A stretch of 64,000 bases of DNA. Origin: Aegicerativicinus sediminis (GTDB lineage Bacteria > Bacteroidota > Bacteroidia > Flavobacteriales > Flavobacteriaceae). The notes under the pieces are model-generated. The model was not told the origin of the DNA and did no database searches. It saw only the letters and a list, made by a program, of their open reading frames with translations. The DNA lies in assembly GCF_015476115.1 (NCBI RefSeq), contig NZ_CP064295.1, positions 1,110,001-1,174,000 of the forward strand, in the 5' to 3' direction. Positions within the stretch are counted from its first letter, which is position 1. Each line of letters starts with the position of its first letter. Below, piece by piece: positions 9,776 to 18,263 of the stretch. A program made the position numbers and the translations under genes.

Positions 9776-10090
9776 ATGAAAAGAAATGCTTTTAAAATGC
9801 TTCTTAAGCCAGGTTTTGAAGCTGAATACAAAAAACGACATGATGAAATTTGGCCCGAGTTGGCCAGCCTACTTTCGGAGTCGGGTATTCAAGATTATAG
9901 TATTTTCCTTGATGAGGAAACTTCCATCCTATTTGCTGTTCAAAAATTAAGTGATGATTTTGATCCTAAATATTTGCCAAACCATCCCATTGTAAAAAAA
10001 TGGTGGGCTTATATGGTGGATATTATGGAAACTAACCCCGACAATTCTCCCGTTGAATCTTCCCTAACTGAAGTCTTTCATTTAGATTAA
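9776..10090 (+). CDS. rhaM: L-rhamnose mutarotase
   Basis: Interconverts alpha and beta anomers of L-rhamnose so the isomerase receives the right form; cytoplasmic. The 104-aa length and motifs match RhaM: His22 in KKRHDEIWPEL, the GIQDYSIFLDE strand, paired Trp in KKWWAYM, and a C-terminal block METNPDNSP...EVFHLD. It is the last gene of the SusC1-side unit, 5 bp after the GH43-like gene, and 22 kb from the rest of the rhamnose pathway (32.2-37 kb). Its presence here is good evidence that the polymer contains rhamnose. Confidence 0.95.
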   Translation: MKRNAFKMLLKPGFEAEYKKRHDEIWPELASLLSESGIQDYSIFLDEETSILFAVQKLSDDFDPKYLPNHPIVKKWWAYMVDIMETNPDNSPVESSLTEVFHLD

Positions 10091-10121
10091 TTTCCTGAAA
10101 TGATTTTTATTCCCATGAGGA

Positions 10122-12278
10122 TTAAGGCATTGGTTTTAATCCTTCCCATTTTACCTTCCATTTTCCGTCCTTTGGAAAACCTGGATTTTTAATTTCATTG
10201 CCATCAAACCCTGCGCACATCAATGCAATTGCAGAAAGTACACCACCATTACCAGGTAAATAAAGTGTTAATCGAGGAGTTTGATAATTATGCCCATTCG
10301 GTAGATAGGTGTTGGTAATCTCATCTCTCAATAAAGCTTTAATAGCATCTTTTGGCCTGCCAAGGCGGGTTGCAGTCATAGCTTCCAATGGAAAATCCCA
10401 CCCCCAAGTATGATCCCAGTTCCAAACCTCATCAACAATATTAAAAGTTGCGTTCATAATAGATTCATCAACTAAATCAGTTTTGGGGACAAAACCTAAA
10501 GCGCCTAAGACCGCAGGATGGTCTATTGTGTGTTCGCTGGTGGGCGAATAAGAATTAGGCACACTTTCAGCGGCTAGATAAACACCATCATTCTTGGCAA
10601 GTGAGGACAATTTATCAATTACTTTTTGCCACCCTGGATTTGACTTTTCGCCTAAACGCTCACTCCATTCTTGTGCTTTTTGCAAAGCCCATTTCCAATA
10701 GGCCAATTCAAATGGAGGGTTAAATGTTTCCATTTTGTCAAAACATTCCTGAGCTGGTATGACTCCTTTTCCCAAAATATAACGGTCGGTTTCTACATCA
10801 TAATTAGGGTAAGAAGCCATAAAGTCTGCTGTAGCATTGATAAGCTCTTTATATTTTTCAAGATTTTCTTCAGTTGGATTATTCCTGTAAATCAATTCAG
10901 CCAAATAAATAACGTGGGGTTGCTGCCAGATTAAAAATGAACCAACATTAGAAGGGGCTTCATCTGCGTTATGATCAGTCATTTTTTGCCATCGAACTCC
11001 TTGATAACCCTGTCTTTCAGCAATAAGTTTTGCCTTGTCGAATGCATCGAAATACCATTGCATACTATTCTCCAATAATTCTGTTCGACCCCATAGCGGG
11101 TAATGTGCTCCATGCCACCAATACATTTCCATATGGGGTTTACCAAACCAACTATTATAGGTAAGACCTGTTTCTTGTACGGGATAATTGCCTGCGCATT
11201 GAGCCCTCGTTAAGTATTGGGATAATACCACCCGCCTTTCAATTTCAGAAGCTCTTGGGTCAGTACATTCCTCAAAATCCACTGCTCCGCCTGATTCCCA
11301 AAACTGTTCCCAACCGCTTTTACTGTTTTCCTCTAATTGTGAAAACGACAAGGAATTGTTAGTCTCTATAGAAGTAAATTCTACCACTAACTCAAAGCTT
11401 TCTTCTGCCTTTGGTTGGATTATGTAATAATGATCTCCCTTTTGAATTAATTCACTTTCAACGTTAAGAGATGCTGCAACACTGTAATTATCATCATCCA
11501 ATGTCCTTGAAAAAAGGAATAACTTACTCTGATTTTGTGTGACTTCAGTTTTATGCAAATCATGGTTTTGATAATTTGCTCCCCTGTCTGAAAATTCGTT
11601 TGTTGGGAAAGGGAATCTAAATTTAACCTTGATTCGCCCTTCCGAAACCAAGGGTGAAATCACCTTGGCAGCAATGGCATCTTTGTTTGAATCTCCATAA
11701 GTTATAACGGTAATGGGAGAATCCTCCACCTTAAAATTACTTTCTATTTGGCCGGTCCACAGATTTAATTCTTGATTTATATCTGTTAAGTCTTTAGGTT
11801 CTGCAAAAGTCCCGTCTGATTTAATTATTTCTAAACCAATATTCCCCAGTTGTAAGCGATGTGGGTTTGCCCGAAAATAATCTGCAGCATCATTTTTTCG
11901 TTCATCTTTCCTATTCTGTATGGCATATAAACTATTAGGATCACCATTAAAATTGTACCCTTTCAACGTTTCAGAAAAATCATATCCCTCACTATTAGGA
12001 GAGGTATGCCAGCCCCACTCGGATTGAGTCCCTATAGGCACACCGTTTTCATATAATTCCGGAAAAGACTGCAAGCCAGTCGCGTCGACCGTAAAAGCGA
12101 ACTTTCCATTACCAACTGTTAAAGATCCTAATGTATCTACATCAGTAATTTTAACGTTATGCCTCGTTACTACAGCCTTTCTGTCTATTTTTTCAAGAAC
12201 GGGTTTTGGTTGCTCCTTGCAAGAAAACAAACAAAGACATATGAGTATTGAATAAAATGAAAGTATTAATGGTTTCAT
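10122..12278 (-). CDS. Putative six-hairpin (alpha/alpha)6 glycosidase, lipoprotein
   Basis: Probable glycoside hydrolase without a family I can name. Lipoprotein signal with lipobox CLFSC. The N-terminal about 300 residues form a beta-sandwich-like region. The C-terminal half looks like an (alpha/alpha)6 barrel, with aromatic-rich motifs such as MYWWHGAHYPLWGR, TDHNADEAPSN and WNWDHTWGWDFP, in the style of GH65/GH95-type six-hairpin enzymes. Candidate catalytic acids lie in the DHNADE and WGWDFP motifs. 718 aa. It is the last gene of the minus-strand operon that begins with GH28 (gap 19 bp to the previous gene). The function in pectin or rhamnoglycan breakdown is inferred from context only. 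Confidence 0.65.
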   Translation of the reverse strand: MKPLILSFYSILICLCLFSCKEQPKPVLEKIDRKAVVTRHNVKITDVDTLGSLTVGNGKFAFTVDATGLQSFPELYENGVPIGTQSEWGWHTSPNSEGYDFSETLKGYNFNGDPNSLYAIQNRKDERKNDAADYFRANPHRLQLGNIGLEIIKSDGTFAEPKDLTDINQELNLWTGQIESNFKVEDSPITVITYGDSNKDAIAAKVISPLVSEGRIKVKFRFPFPTNEFSDRGANYQNHDLHKTEVTQNQSKLFLFSRTLDDDNYSVAASLNVESELIQKGDHYYIIQPKAEESFELVVEFTSIETNNSLSFSQLEENSKSGWEQFWESGGAVDFEECTDPRASEIERRVVLSQYLTRAQCAGNYPVQETGLTYNSWFGKPHMEMYWWHGAHYPLWGRTELLENSMQWYFDAFDKAKLIAERQGYQGVRWQKMTDHNADEAPSNVGSFLIWQQPHVIYLAELIYRNNPTEENLEKYKELINATADFMASYPNYDVETDRYILGKGVIPAQECFDKMETFNPPFELAYWKWALQKAQEWSERLGEKSNPGWQKVIDKLSSLAKNDGVYLAAESVPNSYSPTSEHTIDHPAVLGALGFVPKTDLVDESIMNATFNIVDEVWNWDHTWGWDFPLEAMTATRLGRPKDAIKALLRDEITNTYLPNGHNYQTPRLTLYLPGNGGVLSAIALMCAGFDGNEIKNPGFPKDGKWKVKWEGLKPMP

Positions 12279-12297
12279 TAGTGGATTAGATTATCTG

Positions 12298-13374
12298 TTA
12301 GTTAATTTTAAAAATGAATGCAGATGCAGTTTCGTATTTTCCACCCTGAGATGCTGTAAATAAATAGGTTGGTTTACCGTTTTTAAATAACAACTGAGGG
12401 CGTTCAGTCCTTCCATAACGGTTGAGATGTTTTGGTGCAGGTGGCTGTTTTACATATTTTTCTAATTCTTGATATCCTATTTCTGGATTAGACCAATGTT
12501 TACCATCATTAGAAGTCATATAAAGACCTTTATCAATACCATAAACTCCCAAATCTCGGGCAAGCATATGAAATTTCTCTCCGTCATACCAGGTAAAAGC
12601 ATCTTCGCATTGTTCGTTATTACCCATATTATGAAAATCGATAACGGGATTTCCTTTATACTTTAAGTATGGCCCATCTAAAGACTTAGCAATTGCAAGC
12701 CCATATTTTCTATTGCCGCGTATTTTGAATTTTGGATTGATATAGCCTTCCGTATCAAAAGACTTATAATACAGCCAATATTCACCGTTAGGATGTTTTA
12801 AAAATGAAGGATTTGTTGTACAATGATCATCCCACTCGCCTTTAATGCCCGGTTGCAAAAGTGGTTCTTCCGGTCGTTTCCAAGGTCCGTAAAGTGAATC
12901 GGCGGTTGCTAAACCTACTCGTTGTGTATCTAATTTACCATTAGAATTTCCCATAAAAAAGAGGGCATATATTCCATCAACATAATGAATACTTGGATTG
13001 TGGCAGGTAGTGGCATCCCAATAACCCTTTCCTCTAGGGGCCAGTATCGTACTGACATATTCATATGGTCCTTGTGGTTTGTCTGCAATAGCGTGCGCGA
13101 TTTCCGAGGCATGAGTCCAACCACTCATGGTTTCAGCTTTCGGCCACCTCGAAAAAAATACATGAATTTTTCCATCAGGCCCTTCAATCGGACTATTGCA
13201 CCAAACGTAATAATCTTCGAACTCCAAAGCTCTGCCAATGGGAGACAAACGTTTCTCAAAATCAGATAACTTGGGGTCTCCCTTAAAATCAAAGTCTAGG
13301 GTACTTCCAAAAATTGGCAGACTACTTCCAAGTGTCCCTAATGAGCTAATTGCAATAAAATCTCTTCTTTTCAT
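12298..13374 (-). CDS. Beta-propeller glycosidase-like protein, GH43 superfamily fold
   Basis: Exported protein with an N-terminus containing a twin-arginine-like MKRRDFIAIS stretch and a hydrophobic segment to about residue 23. Repeated blade motifs (YVWCNSPIEGPDG, TTCHNPSIHY, CTTNPSFLKH, NEQCEDAFTW) suggest a five-bladed beta-propeller as in GH43/GH32/GH117. Unusually, the blade motifs that read DPS in GH43 read NPS here twice, so the classical Asp is missing or moved; the Glu of NEQCED may be catalytic. 358 aa. It abuts the DUF4450 gene (1 bp gap), so the two are co-translated or nearly so. Family and substrate unknown. Confidence 0.65.
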   Translation of the reverse strand: MKRRDFIAISSLGTLGSSLPIFGSTLDFDFKGDPKLSDFEKRLSPIGRALEFEDYYVWCNSPIEGPDGKIHVFFSRWPKAETMSGWTHASEIAHAIADKPQGPYEYVSTILAPRGKGYWDATTCHNPSIHYVDGIYALFFMGNSNGKLDTQRVGLATADSLYGPWKRPEEPLLQPGIKGEWDDHCTTNPSFLKHPNGEYWLYYKSFDTEGYINPKFKIRGNRKYGLAIAKSLDGPYLKYKGNPVIDFHNMGNNEQCEDAFTWYDGEKFHMLARDLGVYGIDKGLYMTSNDGKHWSNPEIGYQELEKYVKQPPAPKHLNRYGRTERPQLLFKNGKPTYLFTASQGGKYETASAFIFKIN

Positions 13375-13375
13375 T

Positions 13376-16300
13376 TCATTCTCTTACTAAGGTAATTGCC
13401 ATTAATCCTATAATAACCTCATTTGCAATAGATCTGAGTTCTAATTTTTTTAAGGTTTTATTACTATCTAACGGTAAATCTAAAATGGTACCTGCGCCAC
13501 CATCAATGCCAAAATCGCTAAAGCCCTTAATAGATATAAAATCATTAAAGTCTCGAGTAATTTCTCCTGTCTTAAAATATACTCTAGGTGGTTTAGGGGC
13601 ATCAGTGGTAAATGCCAAACCATTTGTAAAATAATCTTGTTCTATTGGCCACCAATTTTCTGGGTTCTTTAAAGCTAAAATTTCGGAAGACCCGTCTGTA
13701 TACTGCACGACAATCTCTCCGTTAACAATTCGACTTTGCATCGGATTTGTAGTACCGGCTAGCATAAAATAAGCATGCGAAGCTTTCCCTAACAGGTCTA
13801 TCTCAATTTGGTTTGGGAAATTATCCCATTGAGACACAAAGGCTATATTCATTGAATTTTTTGAAGATGGCGTTTTAAAAGGAATGTTTTGTGGACTAAA
13901 AATTATATTTGAATTTCCGGCCTTTTGCCTTAAACCAGAATCATCAATTTCTGGTTTTATGTAGGGGTAGCACCAATTACCAACTCCTTGGGTTGGCAAT
14001 TGAAGTGATGGCGAATTAGGTCGAGGATTTGCGTATTCCTGATTAAAAATATCTGTAACCTTGCTATTGAAAATTTGTTTTAAGTCGACCGTTTCAAAAG
14101 TTACAGTTTTAGGTATCAACTCATCCCAATCTTGGAAGCGTGATTCTATTTTTTCATTAGTAACATCTAAATGAATTGGTTGCCACCACAACATTCCGTT
14201 CTGCTTTAATTGTACAAACATTGTTTTATGACCTTCCATAGATTCTATCTTGAATTTTAATCTGTTTTGAGATTTATCTATTACTGAAATAGCAGACTGG
14301 GGATTGTAAACATCTAAAATTTCAGCTGTCTCGGTCGAAAATAATTTTTCATCACCTTGTTGTCCATTAAATTCAAATCTAGGTTGTTCTATATCTCCTT
14401 CAGTCCAATTAATTTGAATGTTGTAGGTGTTTTGGTAAGGGGAACGAATGATGATTTTTGGACATCCAATGGCCGTTTCATCAAAATCCCATTCAACCTG
14501 TTTGCCATTTATGATAACAGATTCCACACCTCGCTTAAAAACATTCACCTCTAATTGAAGATCAAACTGTTTATCAAAATTCGATTCAATTTTATATTCT
14601 GAAACATCCTTTTTCTCTTGAAAAGCTATGCTGATATCGGGGATTTGCAATGAAGCTTGTCGCCAAACTTTAGGGAATCCAGGCTTGATTACAAGGATAT
14701 TTTCAACTGCATTTGGTCGAATCCCAAAAAGACCTTCAACCAGTGAACGAGCCGCCATACCAATGGGGTCCGCAAAGTCTCGGTACAATTCGCCACGAAT
14801 GGCATCATAATAAGATAGTTGTTGAAACCCTCCTGGAGAGGCGCCCATATACATACTTTCTATTAAGGCGCTCTCCCATAAATTATAAGCTTTTTCAATT
14901 CTTCCCCCTTGCCAATAAGACAAAGCAGTGTGCAAATTTTCAGCCAAAGCAACATTGTTAACCGACCAAGTATAGGGCTGCCAATTAGTTGTTGAAACCA
15001 ATTTTAAATCTTTGGGTGGGAGTCCCTTACCTCTAACCTGTATATGTGGAATTTCGGTATCGATATAACGCAGCGATTGATATGCTTGAAAATCATCTGC
15101 AATTTCCTCATCGATACTGTGGTAGATAGTCCAAATTCCGGGTTGATCATGGACCAATTGATTACCTAATAAATCTTTATACTCGGCAAAAACACCTTTA
15201 TCAGAAAGCCACAGATTTTGTTCAATAGCAGATTTTATATTATTCGACTCATCAATGTATTTTTGTGGATCCTCACCTAGAAGCTCCGCAATGCTAGCGG
15301 CCAACAAATTTGCTGAATAATTGTAGGCTGAAGCATAGGTTACGCCACCTCCTGAATATTGCAGTGCATCACTAGCCCAAATTGCAGCATAGGCATCATA
15401 AAGTCCATCATTATCCGAATCAAAGTTACGTTTTTCCCACTCCAAGTGACGTTCAACAACTGGCCACATTTGTCTCATAAATTCTAAATCTCCAGTCCAT
15501 TGATAACCACGTAATAATTGATTTATAAAAACCGAATTCATGTCATAATGATGCGCAATTGTATTGTTGTTCGGTCGTCTACTTATATACCCGCGACTAA
15601 ACATAGACGTGCCCAACACTTCTTGTTGTCTGGCAAAATTCCTAGAAGAATCTGGCACAACTGGCCCATTTTCGGGCTCTAAAACCTGTGAATTACCATA
15701 ACTATCGAAATGCAACTTTGCCCTATCATGCCAACCTAAAGGATTCGCAACGTATGCACCTCTCCAAGCATTTAAATGCATACGCCATGCAACGGCACCA
15801 TGTAAATAGGCAGGAGATTCCCAAATAGCATCTGCCGCAATAGACAGTGCGCCACCTAATGTATTAATAAACGGATCAGGGGTTTTCAAGAGCACCCGAC
15901 TTCTTAAATCCTGAGCTTTTTGAAGCGCTTCCTTAAACTCAGATTTAATTTTGCCTTGATTCGATTTTGAATCATCACCATCAACTTCAAGTTTCCAAAA
16001 GAACTGATCATTTCCATCAATGGTGATTTCGCCGACAATTATCGGCGAGTTTTCAGCCTTTGCTTTTAAGAATACATTAGGATCGACATCTAATTTTGCT
16101 TCAGACAATTTTATTTTGGACTCTGGGAAATGGCCTGTTATAGACCTATTATTTCCAGTTTTTTCTTTGTTATTTTCTGAACCAAACTTCAATTTGAAAA
16201 TATTCTCCAGAATTTTATATTGATTGTTTTTACAATATTCTGGTTGAAGATAAAACACAGACTCAGGGTCAGCCCCTATATCCCCATCGCGATGAAATTT

Positions 16301-16777
16301 TTTCCCAGAAGCTCCTCCATAAACCCAAATTAGCTCTACATTGTTAGGAAGATCTTTAGTTTCCACTTGCAGAAGCATTCCTTCTGTTGAAGCATGGGCT
16401 GCAACAGTAACTTTAATAACTCCGTCGTTGATTAATGAGTCTCTAACTTCATAATCCATAATGCCGGGAATGTATCTGGTTGAAATAGAATCACAACTGC
16501 TTAACCATTTGCTTAGCCCAGAATAAGAAATTCCCAATCGAAAATTACCACCCATGCCCGGTAAATAAAGGGCAAATTCTGGTAAATCTCCAGCCTCTAC
16601 TCTGAAGCCTGTGTTGGTACCATAGAGTGCACGATTAAACTTTCGGTTGCCATTTTTTAAAACAAAACTTTCACCCTCGGGAACATAATGTATTTTCCTC
16701 TCTTCTTTATTCTGCGCCCCCAAATTTGGAATAGATAGAAAGAAAATCAATAAAACAATAAGTTTACGTCCTTTCAA
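13376..16777 (-). CDS. DUF4450-type large exported protein, probable glycosidase
   Basis: 1133-aa exported protein resembling the DUF4450 family of Bacteroidetes polysaccharide loci. Signal peptide at about 1-21 (ends NLGAQ). The N-terminal third is beta-rich, with family-like motifs LYGTNTGFRVEAGDLPEF and LYLPGMGGN. The central part (about 300-700) has the spacing of an (alpha/alpha)6 barrel, with GWHDRAKLHFD, DNDGLYDAYAAIW and TTNWQPYTWSVNN. The C-terminal part is beta-rich and may bind carbohydrate. No confirmed catalytic role is known to me for the family. It is third in the GH28-GH105 operon, so it probably acts on pectic or rhamnosyl oligosaccharides in the periplasm. Confidence 0.75.
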   Translation of the reverse strand: MKGRKLIVLLIFFLSIPNLGAQNKEERKIHYVPEGESFVLKNGNRKFNRALYGTNTGFRVEAGDLPEFALYLPGMGGNFRLGISYSGLSKWLSSCDSISTRYIPGIMDYEVRDSLINDGVIKVTVAAHASTEGMLLQVETKDLPNNVELIWVYGGASGKKFHRDGDIGADPESVFYLQPEYCKNNQYKILENIFKLKFGSENNKEKTGNNRSITGHFPESKIKLSEAKLDVDPNVFLKAKAENSPIIVGEITIDGNDQFFWKLEVDGDDSKSNQGKIKSEFKEALQKAQDLRSRVLLKTPDPFINTLGGALSIAADAIWESPAYLHGAVAWRMHLNAWRGAYVANPLGWHDRAKLHFDSYGNSQVLEPENGPVVPDSSRNFARQQEVLGTSMFSRGYISRRPNNNTIAHHYDMNSVFINQLLRGYQWTGDLEFMRQMWPVVERHLEWEKRNFDSDNDGLYDAYAAIWASDALQYSGGGVTYASAYNYSANLLAASIAELLGEDPQKYIDESNNIKSAIEQNLWLSDKGVFAEYKDLLGNQLVHDQPGIWTIYHSIDEEIADDFQAYQSLRYIDTEIPHIQVRGKGLPPKDLKLVSTTNWQPYTWSVNNVALAENLHTALSYWQGGRIEKAYNLWESALIESMYMGASPGGFQQLSYYDAIRGELYRDFADPIGMAARSLVEGLFGIRPNAVENILVIKPGFPKVWRQASLQIPDISIAFQEKKDVSEYKIESNFDKQFDLQLEVNVFKRGVESVIINGKQVEWDFDETAIGCPKIIIRSPYQNTYNIQINWTEGDIEQPRFEFNGQQGDEKLFSTETAEILDVYNPQSAISVIDKSQNRLKFKIESMEGHKTMFVQLKQNGMLWWQPIHLDVTNEKIESRFQDWDELIPKTVTFETVDLKQIFNSKVTDIFNQEYANPRPNSPSLQLPTQGVGNWCYPYIKPEIDDSGLRQKAGNSNIIFSPQNIPFKTPSSKNSMNIAFVSQWDNFPNQIEIDLLGKASHAYFMLAGTTNPMQSRIVNGEIVVQYTDGSSEILALKNPENWWPIEQDYFTNGLAFTTDAPKPPRVYFKTGEITRDFNDFISIKGFSDFGIDGGAGTILDLPLDSNKTLKKLELRSIANEVIIGLMAITLVRE

Positions 16778-16848
16778 AATGCTGTGTTTTTAATCCTATG
16801 AGATTCTAACAACTACTTCAGATTAAATATGCTAGTTGATTTTATAGA

Positions 16849-18204
16849 TTACCCTTTGGTTTTTAGCTGAAGTGCGCTGTCATTAATTTCAAATGTGTTG
16901 TTTTTTAGAAGCAATATAACTTCAGAACCTGCCAGCAATACTGGTCCATACCCATGGGCAGCGAACACATTTATGGGTCGATAATAATAAAAGGCTGGAT
17001 CAAAGCCCATTCCGGTTCCTACACAGGTTCCTTCAACCTGACCTTTTTCATTTACTTTAGTAGAGACCGCATTCCAAGCCAATAAAACGGTTGGAGAAAA
17101 TGCTTGTTTATCAATATAGCCTCTATTGATGGCCCTAGCCATTGCATAAGTGTAAATAGCCGTAGCGGAGGTTTCTAAGTATGTGTCGTTTCGGTCTATT
17201 AATTGATGCCAAAATCCAGTGCCGTCTTGATAATGTACCAATCCATTAATATGTGCTCGTAATTGTTTTAAAACATCACTATATCCTTCATGCTCTTTGG
17301 GCATCACTTCCAATAGTTCAACTAATGTCATAACAGCCCAACCATTGGCGCGAGCCCAATGAAATTGTGGATGCACCTCCATAGATTGAACCCAACCATG
17401 CATATAAAGGTTATTCTGATGATTGAACATTCTTTCTGAAAACTGACGGACCTGCTTTACGGCATCGTCAAAGTATGTATTATCTCCAGTATATTTCCCC
17501 ATTTGTGCCAAAGCAGGCACACTCATGAATAAATCATCTAACCACAATGTATTAGGTTGCGGCCTATTTCTGGCCAAGGTTCCGTCTGTTAACCGAAATT
17601 GTTTATTGCTTATATAATCAATAAAATTGTCAATTAGGGGATTCAAATCCGCTTTTAGGCCAGCTCGCTTTGCTTTAATCATTGCTGCGCAAATTGCGCC
17701 AGCATCATCCAAAGCATGTGGACTAAGTGATTGTTTAATAGGTGAAGGATATTGGTTGTCCTCCTTTAATTTTTTTGAATAATATGGTGTGATGTCAGCA
17801 AAAAGTTTCAGGCGTTTATTAGTATAATCAGCATACATAGGATTAGCTGTCGCTTCAGTTGCCAATAACATACCTGCATAAGTAACGCCCCATTCATAAC
17901 TTGTAAGCCTAAAAGATCCTGGTTCAAAAACAGTATTCTCGTTTAGATTATTTAAGCTGGTAATTTCCTTTCCCGAATTCTTATCAATTAATTTATCAGC
18001 CGATTCGGCCTCTAGATAGGTATAAACTTTATCAAGGACTTTGGTAACTTCACTGATAGATGGTGGATTATAAGGGGTTGGATATTCGGGTTGTAAGGCA
18101 TGCAATGGAGATGTAACATCATTTACGGGCTTTTGCCCTGACATATTTAAAGTTTGTGCTGCTGCAAAAAGAAAAAATGCTAGTGCCTTATTAGTAATTT
18201 TCAT
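16849..18204 (-). CDS. GH105 unsaturated rhamnogalacturonyl/glucuronyl hydrolase
   Basis: Hydrates and removes the unsaturated uronic acid left at the non-reducing end by polysaccharide lyases. Signal peptide at about 1-23 (NMSGQ), so periplasmic. The family fold is an (alpha/alpha)6 barrel. The motifs HALDDAGA, NTLWLDDLFMSVPAL and HWARANGWAVMTL match GH105, the Asp of the first being the likely catalytic acid. 451 aa is long compared with cytoplasmic YteR-type enzymes because of the export signal and an N-terminal extension. It is second in the minus operon after GH28. No lyase that would make its substrate is in the window. Confidence 0.92.
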   Translation of the reverse strand: MKITNKALAFFLFAAAQTLNMSGQKPVNDVTSPLHALQPEYPTPYNPPSISEVTKVLDKVYTYLEAESADKLIDKNSGKEITSLNNLNENTVFEPGSFRLTSYEWGVTYAGMLLATEATANPMYADYTNKRLKLFADITPYYSKKLKEDNQYPSPIKQSLSPHALDDAGAICAAMIKAKRAGLKADLNPLIDNFIDYISNKQFRLTDGTLARNRPQPNTLWLDDLFMSVPALAQMGKYTGDNTYFDDAVKQVRQFSERMFNHQNNLYMHGWVQSMEVHPQFHWARANGWAVMTLVELLEVMPKEHEGYSDVLKQLRAHINGLVHYQDGTGFWHQLIDRNDTYLETSATAIYTYAMARAINRGYIDKQAFSPTVLLAWNAVSTKVNEKGQVEGTCVGTGMGFDPAFYYYRPINVFAAHGYGPVLLAGSEVILLLKNNTFEINDSALQLKTKG

Positions 18205-18263
18205 GGTGCCTGCTTTAATTATAAAATTTGTTAGAGATGGATTAACCTCAGAAAACCAATGGT

